Source: Synanceia verrucosa
Taxonomy: Eukaryota > Chordata > Actinopteri > Perciformes > Synanceiidae
Direction of reading: 5' to 3'
DNA length: 64,000 nucleotides
Assembly (NCBI GenBank): GCA_029721515.1
Contig: CM056561.1
Coordinates: forward strand, 14,026,501 to 14,090,500
Positions 57,601-64,000 of the stretch are shown here, in pieces. A model generated the notes under the pieces. That model saw only the letters and a program-made list of their open reading frames with translations. It made no database searches and was not told the origin of the DNA. The position numbers and the translations under genes are program-made. Numbering within the stretch: position 1 is the first letter of the stretch; the number at the start of each line of letters is the position of its first letter.

Positions 57601-60600
57601 CTGCAGCTTCACAATAACAGCCTGACGCGATAGACAGGTACATCAACGTTATCGGGTAAATAGCGAGCCGACGTGGGTCAACACGGCTCAACTTTCACAC
57701 TGTTTCCGATCCGATTAACTCCCGGGTCGATGTTGAGTCGTTGACCCGTGTCAAAATGCCGTGTCAATCCTTTCGCAGTGCACGAAAAACCCGCGTCGAC
57801 ACGGTTTTTCGTGCAGTGTGAAAGGGGCTATGGAGATGTTGGTGGAGGAGTATGAGATGAGGAGGGGTGGTGGTGCTGGGGGTGGCAGAGGGCTGAGGTG
57901 TTATGATGAATGTGCTGGCTGGTTGGTGCTTTGATGAGTGGGGGGAGGAGTGGGAGCCAAACCTGTTGAAGATCAGATTCAGCTCATTGGCCCTCTCCTG
58001 GTCTCTTTCAGCTCCCCTCTCATGGCCTCTGCTGTGACCAGAGATGTTTTTTAGTCCTCTCCAGACCTTGACCATTGTTTTGTTGAAAGTATATTTCCGT
58101 CTTGGTCCTGTACCTGGCCTTGCCCTCCATGATCTTCTTCTTCAGCTTCTTCTGCACTCTCTTCAGCTCCTCTTTGTCCCAAAGGCCCTCCTCTTTTCCT
58201 TCAGCAGGGCCTTCAGCTCAGGGGTCACCCAGGGTTTGCTGTTGGAGAAGCACTGTACTTTCCTGGTGGGTACGGTGTTCTCCACACAGAAGTTTATATA
58301 GTCTGTGACACAGTGAGTCATGTTGTCAATGTCTTCACCGTGGGGGTCGCACAGTACATCCCAGTCTGTGGTCCTAAAGCAGTCCTGCAGGGCCTCAATG
58401 GCCTCCTCTGACCACAGCTTCACACACCTTAAGGCCAATTTATAGTACTCCATAAATTGCTGTACGGAGAGACGGACAGCCCTCTGCGTCGTCGGAGAGC
58501 ATGACGGAGAGCCTCTCTGTCCTCTCTGGGCGCAGGAATTTGAGCAGACAGGACAGGAACTAAAATATTGATTGGCCTTGTGAAACGCAAGTCAAATACA
58601 TTAACTTGCTCAAAAAAATCCATTTAATTCATTTAGTAATTATGGCCGGGGTATATTTCCACAGAGCATAGTGAAAGGTGTTGGTTTGCGTTTGCTATTA
58701 TCCAAGAAGAACGTCTGTTATTTTCTCTCTTTAGAGGAGCTTTTAAGACTGAAAGCAGCCTATGTTCTTCTCTTCTATCTCCCTCACAAATAATTAAATC
58801 GTAAAATAGTGTTTTTCCCTGCTTTTATCTGAGATATTAAGGGGAATTGCTTTCCGAAGGGGTGCATTTCACGGCAAGGCTGCACAACATGCATCACGAC
58901 GGACAACTGCAAGGGCTCGAGTTGTCTCCACAGCTATGAAGTCGGATAACGTATTACGGCGTTGGAGAAGTATATTCCAGCCTTAAGACTTCTCTCTGTC
59001 CATGTAGGCCTCATTCAGGCTTCAGTCAGAACAACTAGGCCCAAAGTTCTTTCTTCAACATGGAGAGGTCCCAACAAAACTAACAGCCAGCATTTCAACA
59101 TCCTTAGTGCAGCACTGCTGTTTAACGCTCACATGTCCAGCATTACACCATCTCTCATTAATGTACATTGCAATCCCCTTCTTACCACTCTCTCGCACAC
59201 TCTGTTCCACTCTGACAAAGTTACGAGCGAGTCTGGAGTGAGTTCATTCAGCCATGACTCTGTGAACATCAGCAGGCTGCTCGCCGATTGTCCCACTGCA
59301 GCCGAGTCAGCGCTGCCAGCTCCTCCATCTTATTAGGAAGAGACCTCACATTTTCCATGATGACGAATGGGATGGACAGCTTGTGGCATTTCCTCTTCTC
59401 CAGATGCTTTTTTTTTTAATTTAGCTTAAGCAGATACAGGCTTTAAGAACCGCATTCATACAGCCTATCACTGATCTGCAGCTACTCAGAAGTCCCCAAA
59501 AAGTGGAAGATTACAGTTTCATGTTGAGAAGGTGTTTGTTCAGTCTCTTCTTGAAAGCATGGACATTGTTTGGTGTGATGTCTCCAACTACAGCAGGGGA
59601 GAGACAGTTCCAGGTAGTTATTGCCGAGTGAAGGATATCTTGTCAAGGCTTTTAGTGTTGGGATTATCAAGGCGTGACATGGTGGTTTCCTCCGGGTGGT
59701 TCGGCCTGGGAGGTCAGGTGGGGGTAGCAAAGCTTTGAGACCCTCTGGACAGTTTGGAGTGTGCATCTTGAATAGTGGAGTTGTTGCTACTACTGTTCTG
59801 CGGATAACTTTCCGGGCCTTTTTCTGGATATTGTCTAACTGCCCGAGAGTGGTCTGTGAGGCGTTCATCCAGGCAAGGCAGGAGTATTCCATGACTCCTA
59901 ACCTGTGTCTTATATAAATTGGACCTGCCTTTACATCAAGCTTGTTGGCCAGCTTCCACAGTGCTCCGAGATGCTGTCTAGCTTGTTTGCAGAAGTTTGA
60001 CAGGTAGTTGGCCCATAATAGTTTGTTGTCTATACAGAGTCCCAAGATATCCATCTGCTCGGTGAGGTCAATTCTGGTGATCCCAAGGAACAGATCTTGG
60101 CAGGATGGAGGCCTCTTTCTGGATAGGACCTTGGCCTTGCATTTGGCTCAAACGTGACCCTCCAGCTGTCAGCCCACCTGCATTTGTCTTCCAGGTCTTT
60201 GTTTAGGGATAAGGCCACATCGGGACCATTCAGTGATGTTACTGGAGCGTAGATGGTGGAGTCATCCGCATACAGAAAGATGTTACTCTCACAATATTCC
60301 ACAACATCATCAGTGTTGATAGACAACAATAGAGGGCCAAGAATAGATCTGTGGGGAACTGATGCATTGATTGGTTGAGGTGCTGAGGACTGCCCAGAGA
60401 GCACAACTTGGATGGACCTTCCTGGGACGTAGAGGTTCTGAAGCCAGAGATGTAATTGTCCAGTTATACCCTTAGCTACAAGCTTAGCACAAAGGCCATT
60501 GTGCACCGATGCGGTGCCAAAGTACACTTATCCACAAAGGTTTGGGAGAAGATATTGGCCTTTTCACTTGCCGTGATATTAGGGGGTGCCCAGGTGTTCA

Positions 60601-62008
60601 GTGACGGGGATGTCTTTGTATCCACTTATCCCTGAAAGTGAATTCACTATGTCACTATGTGACACACTATGTCATCTACTATATCATTTCTTTGAGCTAA
60701 GTGAGTTATCTGACAGCTCTTTCCTCAGTTTGTCAGGTTGCCCTGCATCCCCTCTACCTCCTGCCCTGCATCCCCTCGATCTCCCGTGGAGTTCCTTGGC
60801 AATGTCTGGTCTCTCCCATGAAGGTGGCCTGGCCTGGCTCAGCGCTAACACTCTCACTGGCGCCATCATGAGGATTCATATTTCAAATAACTCATCAACC
60901 ATCTATATGCACTTATCATTTGATGTCACAAAATTAAGGGTGACCAAACTCCTACTACATATTAATCCTCTTATGGTGAGTTCTCTGCTAAAGTCTTGTT
61001 CAGGGTGTTCACGGTACATAACTGGTCGGCAACGAGAGCATTCCCTCTACACAACTGGAAGAAGTGACACAGGACAACACGCAAGCTTTTCATTGCAAAC
61101 ATGGATGCACATAAGTACGCAGTCTTCCAGGTTGTTTGTCCGCTACTGTGTAGTGAAAGAACAAAAAGAGAAAAGTTGTAGTTGTTGCTGCTGCTGCTCT
61201 GCCACAGCCGCTGCTCCATTTCACTTCCACATTTTGCGGCAACCCCCATGTCTGCTCTCAATGGCTGTAGATATTTAGCATGCTAGATGTTCACCTTTCG
61301 TCTGTGACTCAGTGTCAGGCTGTCAATGAGTGCCTGACTGGCGTCTTTGAGATGTTCAGTAGCTCAGGCTCGCCGAGTGGACAACTACCTCACCCCTTGG
61401 GGGAGGGGAGCAAAACAAACAATCATCGACCGCCCGATTGGACTAAAATTATGTAGTGTGAGGTGTGTCAAGGCATTAACGTGACATGCAAAATGACAAA
61501 CTTCATCACACATTACAGAGCTAATTTCCATGCCATTATGCCATTATGTTGAGTGTATCCTTTTAATGGGACAGTTGGTTCCCCATACTGTTCACAGTGA
61601 TCAAGTGTGAGCCTTGTGGAAAAAGGCATGAAAACCTCTGCTAATCTCATTAAAATGAGGTAACATGAGAGTGTGGAAGCTTGGGAATCACTTCAGCCAG
61701 AGGCGTCTTCATGTGTTTCATATTAGATTTGACTGTGCCATAATCACATTTATGGACACTCCTGCTGTGATCCCGAAGTATGATTTGATTTGTGTTTGAG
61801 TTATTATTATTATTAAGGTATTTTCTGTATTCTTCCATGATAAATCTGCTTGACTCAAGTATAATTTCATGCTTCTCAGGTGTATCTGGGCCAAAATGGT
61901 CGGGTGGAGGTTTATGCAAACACGATGATCCAGCCCAACTCACCCATTAAGCGAGACTTATTGTTGGACCAGAATGGAGAACACATCTACATTATGACCA
62001 AAACTACT
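51609..62008 (+). CDS. plxnb1: plexin-B1, 5' coding exons (semaphorin receptor), partial gene
   Basis: A single-pass axon-guidance receptor at the cell surface. Class 4 semaphorins bind its Sema domain and its cytoplasmic GAP domain acts on Ras/Rap. Exons: 51609-52482 (ATG at 51619), 52661-52903, 54014-54196, 61880-62008, all in phase 0, giving 473 codons. The first exon opens after a polypyrimidine/CAG acceptor. Signal peptide: KTTLVLLLFLTIFATAHS. Sema-domain features diagnostic of B1: GPVSDSKDCLPPV, CGSVHQGTC, DTQYVAANDPLVSTVGLVV, EETAKLAVAGRLSEYDHHF, YYSYVEVPLVC, GDVAYIEYEVKSSCAYLP, YPCGSDHTPSPMAS, FLGDSKGTLHK, HIYIMTKTT. Two N-glycosylation sequons (NDT, NNT) are seen. The next exon (PSI, CGWC) is not in the window, so the gene continues past 64000. 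Teleosts often keep two plxnb1 copies; I cannot tell a from b. Confidence 0.93.
56011..56851. mobile_element. DNA element inserted in the LINE, GGCCGTAAC ends
   Basis: Inverted ends GGGCCGTAACCAG and, reversed, GGCCGTAACTAG. The LINE-derived GCATCATCCA is present on both sides (56001-56010 and 56852-56861), a target duplication of about 10 bp. It contains a retroposon tail near 56465-56520 (AACTTTATTGTCCCCCAAG). No transposase is seen. Confidence 0.75.
57125..57828. mobile_element. non-autonomous DNA element with CCGCTTTTACACTG ends
   Basis: The left end CCGCTTTTACACTG and reversed right end GCCCCTTTCACACTGC pair as inverted termini. Just inside the right end is a 13-bp perfect hairpin (TGCACGAAAAACC and complement, about 57779-57815). 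It separates two LINE segments. The superfamily is not certain. Confidence 0.6.
58432..58984. mobile_element. PIF/Harbinger-like MITE
   Basis: Starts AGGCCAATTTATAGTACTCC after TTA and ends GGAGAAGTATATTCCAGCC before TTA. The two ends are imperfect inverted repeats and the 3-bp TTA duplication fits PIF/Harbinger. No transposase. Confidence 0.6.
58986..59415 (-). pseudogene. LINE apurinic-endonuclease N-terminal fragment
   Basis: Minus strand encodes KCHKLSIPFVIMENVRSLPN followed by KMEELAALTRLQW and a FTESWLNELTPDSL-like strand, the start of the endonuclease domain of CR1/Rex1-type LINEs. It probably belongs to the LINE at 54638-58430, with the rest of the endonuclease deleted where the MITE now sits. 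Confidence 0.7.
59455..60535 (-). pseudogene. second non-LTR retrotransposon RT fragment
   Basis: Minus strand: RT part at 60527-60050 (GITGQLHLWLQNLYVPGRSI, SILGPLLLSINTDD, catalytic YADDSTIYAP intact). The C-terminal part is at 60054-59482 (DNKLLWANYLSNFCKQARQH, VMEYSCLAWMNASQTTLGQL, QKKARKVI). At least one frameshift lies near 60050. It is of a different lineage from the LINE to the left (jockey-like arrangement). No 5' part is seen. Confidence 0.8.
60536..61879. other. plexin intron DNA, no exon recognised
   Basis: A 230-codon plus-strand frame at 60586-61278 is low in recognisable features (a Cys run SCSCCCCCS from a TGC/TGT repeat) and I do not regard it as a gene. No plexin exon is missing here, because exons 4 and 5 join in phase. 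Confidence 0.5.
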
Positions 62009-62904
62009 GTGAGTATAAATATATAATAGCAATTATCTGTTTTCATGATTATGTTGCAGATTATGTTAGCAAGTAAGCAGGTTTACAGATTTTGTGTATT
62101 TGTCGTTGAAATACTTGAGATATAAACAGCTGCACCTGTCTGTCCATTCGACCACTTACCCAGATGTCTCCACACATGAGAATGAACATGCATTGTCATT
62201 CAGTCAGACAATTTATCTTTGTCAGTTTTTCAGGCTTTGATACTTCCTCAAGCTCTGTCACTATCACAGAAACTAAGATAAAATAAAAAGAGGCAAAGAA
62301 CATAAGAGAAAAAAGAGAGGCCAGCTGGCTGGCGAGGTCAGAGGTCACTAACCCCACTGTGGTTGGTGCAATAGTCAACAGGAGGTCAAACATAACAATG
62401 ATATTGATTGGAGAAAGTGGCTTCTATTGTGTTGGCACACACCACACACCCTACAGAGTGTCAGTGTGGGAAAGCACAGAAGGTGATATGGGAAACATTG
62501 TCTATACATTGAATGGTTTGTTTCACTTCTGGATTACTGAACGACTTAGGCCCAGTCCCATTTGTCTTCCCTTAACACTAGCACTTGGTTTCAAGTGCCC
62601 TCCAAAGGTAGACTCCCCTACAGGATTAAGTGAGAAGTGTTAGGGTAGAAATCTTACCCTACAAAGTGGGACAGCACTTATTGTAGCGACGTTGTTCACT
62701 AACAGGTTAAGCTTATGGAAATAAAATGCATATTTCCCGCTACAAATGTGATCAAAACACACCCAAACTCATAAACTATTCCACTAAGGAATGTCTGTTT
62801 TCACAGATGAAGCAGCCTGCATCAAATGTCACATGATGTCCAAATTACATGGGTTATGCACAAATTTCAATGCAATATTTTTTGTACTAATTTGTATGAA
62901 TATT
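62009..62904. other. plexin intron, nothing named
   Basis: Follows donor GTGAGT at 62009. No exon with the expected plexin PSI motif (CGWC) and no clear repeat are found. Confidence 0.5.
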
Positions 62905-63535
62905 TCATGGTATGGTATGGTTTATTCTTTTGTCCCCAAGGGGAAACATACTTTGCCACCAGAGCAAGAACAATACACAAACAAGCAAACAAACAAATAA
63001 CAAATGCAACATACAGAGACAATACAAAACAGAGGAAACAGTAACATAAGACACAAGCCTCAGTAGACAGATCTAGTAGTGTTTGTTAAAGAATTTAACA
63101 GCAGCAGGGACAAAAGATCTTCTGAATCGCTCAGTAGAGCATAAAGGCATCAGAAATCTGTCACTAAATGAACTTTGCAGAGCATTAAATACATTATACA
63201 GAGGATGGCCTTCAAAGGAAAGAATAGAATTGAGCTTAGTCTTTGTTCGCCTGGCAATAAGGGTCTCCAGGGAATCCAGAGAGAGGTCAATCACTGAGCC
63301 AGCCTTTTTAATAATTTTAATAATCCTATTTTTGTCTGAGGCTGTGATGTTACCCCCCCAGCAGAGCACAGCATAGAAAAGGATACACATATAAGATAAA
63401 CATATAGGAGTGGCCTGCTGATATCAAACAATCTAAGTTTCCTCAGATGGAACAGGCGAGATTGGTCTTTCTTTAACACAGAGTCAGAATTCTTCTTCCA
63501 ATCCAGTTTACAGCCTAGTTATATGCCACTGAGGG
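62905..63535 (-). mobile_element. CR1/Rex1-like LINE 3' fragment
   Basis: Minus strand: KKDQSRLFHLRKLRLFDIS near 63470, then YAVLCWGGNITASDKNRI near 63370, and the terminal FRRSFVPAAVKFFN, closing the ORF2 C-terminal domain. The 3' UTR ends CCCCTTGGGGACAAAAGAAT with an ATACC-repeat tail near 62905-62925. It is 5'-truncated. Confidence 0.8.
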
Positions 63536-64000
63536 GTGACAGGATGAGGGAGAGTTTCAGCTCTTCCAGGAGCTACAGTCTTTTGTCCCACAGCTCCCCA
63601 AATTGCAATACAGCAAGAATCAGCCGTTCCTCCATCCATTACACACATAGGCTTTCCCCCCTTTCTGTGCAGCTCCTGGCATCTCTCCTATAGCACTGAA
63701 GAGCACAAATGCCAGCCCTGCACTGTGCTCTCCTGGGCACAGACCCCTACCATGTACACAATGAATGGTTTTCTCTCAGTGCACCTGCACCTTGAGCATT
63801 CGGTGTGAAACTAGGTTCACTTTACAAAGTGCTGCAGTTGCTGCTTTTCTTCTCAGTTTCTTTTACTGTCACCTACAGGTCACTAATAGAAGCTCAGATA
63901 GCTCAAAGTCTGATAGGATTCTTTCTGCCCTGTGCTCACGAGACTTCTTTTCATGAAATGAGAAATATTGTCACGATTTGATCTTGTCACACCCCTAACT
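63536..64000. other. plexin intron, right edge
   Basis: No exon or repeat that I can name. TTGATCTTGTCACACCCCTAA at the very edge may be the end of another repeat. Confidence 0.4.

Larger units (their letters stand above)
54638..58430 (-). pseudogene. CR1/Rex1-like LINE ORF2, antisense in a plexin intron, broken
   Basis: Minus strand, 5' to 3': linker/RT start at 58453-58163 (KPWVTPELKALLKEKRRAFG), then a Pro/Ser spacer with ERANELNLIFNRF near 57970. RT fragments follow at 57049-56855 and 56000-55613 (RIMFFDFSSAFNTIQPSLL, GAPQGTVLSPFLLTLYT; the catalytic YADD-like box is degraded to FSED). The C-terminal domain is at 55416-55144 (KKGQSRLHLLRRLRSFGV, AVFYAVVCWEAG). The 3' UTR ends with GGGGGATGAATAAAA near 54638. 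Two DNA elements split it. Multiple frameshifts make it dead. It would reverse-transcribe its RNA at the target nick in an intact copy. Confidence 0.85.

Noticed and set aside
60586..61278. 230-codon plus-strand frame in the plexin intron
   Set aside because: No domain, low-complexity Cys run from a triplet repeat, no splice role; plexin exons 4 and 5 already join in phase.

Overview
The window reads as vertebrate nuclear DNA from a bony (teleost) fish. It holds spliced genes with GT/AG introns and is AT-rich. Most of the intergenic space is filled by fish-type repeats: Tc1/mariner transposons, hAT elements and their small non-autonomous relatives, tRNA-derived SINEs, CR1/Rex-like LINEs and a Ty3/gypsy remnant. 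I see no bacterial, viral or organellar genes, no CRISPR array and no free-standing tRNA or rRNA gene.

Three host genes are supported. (1) The last exon of a keratin (glycine/serine/tyrosine tail) ends at 1109 on the plus strand. (2) A complete 12-exon p38-family MAP kinase lies on the minus strand, 16673 down to 9418. All splice junctions can be placed and the joined frame is 364 codons plus stop. A Met gatekeeper, the PGN and GYVV motifs and a C-terminal PDZ-ligand-like TAV put it in the p38-gamma/delta branch, nearest mapk12. (3) The first four coding exons of a B-type plexin, best matched to plexin-B1, lie on the plus strand from 51609 to 62008. The gene runs off the right edge before its PSI exon. 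The kinase and the plexin point away from each other across about 35 kb of transposon-rich DNA. In human, MAPK12 and MAPK11 sit beside PLXNB2, so a p38 gene beside plxnb1 looks like the sister region from the early vertebrate genome duplications.

Layout: 0-1.1 kb keratin tail; 1.1-9.3 kb repeats (degenerate Tc1, a second Tc1 with a SINE tail inside it, a SINE, an inverted repeat); 9.3-16.7 kb p38 gene with a perfect hairpin in its 3' UTR; 16.7-18.3 kb the likely divergent promoter area; 20-30 kb hAT elements and SINEs; 30.7-34.2 kb two adjacent Tc1 elements of different families; 35.4-36.6 kb gypsy integrase; 37.8-38 kb minisatellite; 40-48 kb nested hAT-like elements, SINEs and a scrambled Tc1; 48.9-51.4 kb long TA microsatellites enclosing a Tc1 nearly identical to the one at 31 kb; 51.6-62 kb plexin exons, with the large intron 54.2-61.9 kb stuffed with antisense LINE pieces.

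The mobile-element genes are all broken. No undescribed multi-gene system is evident. The most unusual observations are the p38/plexin-B1 pairing and the atypical kinase residues, the 21-bp perfect 3' UTR hairpin, and a 284-bp block plus SINE head pasted inside another SINE, with an identical copy 21 kb away.
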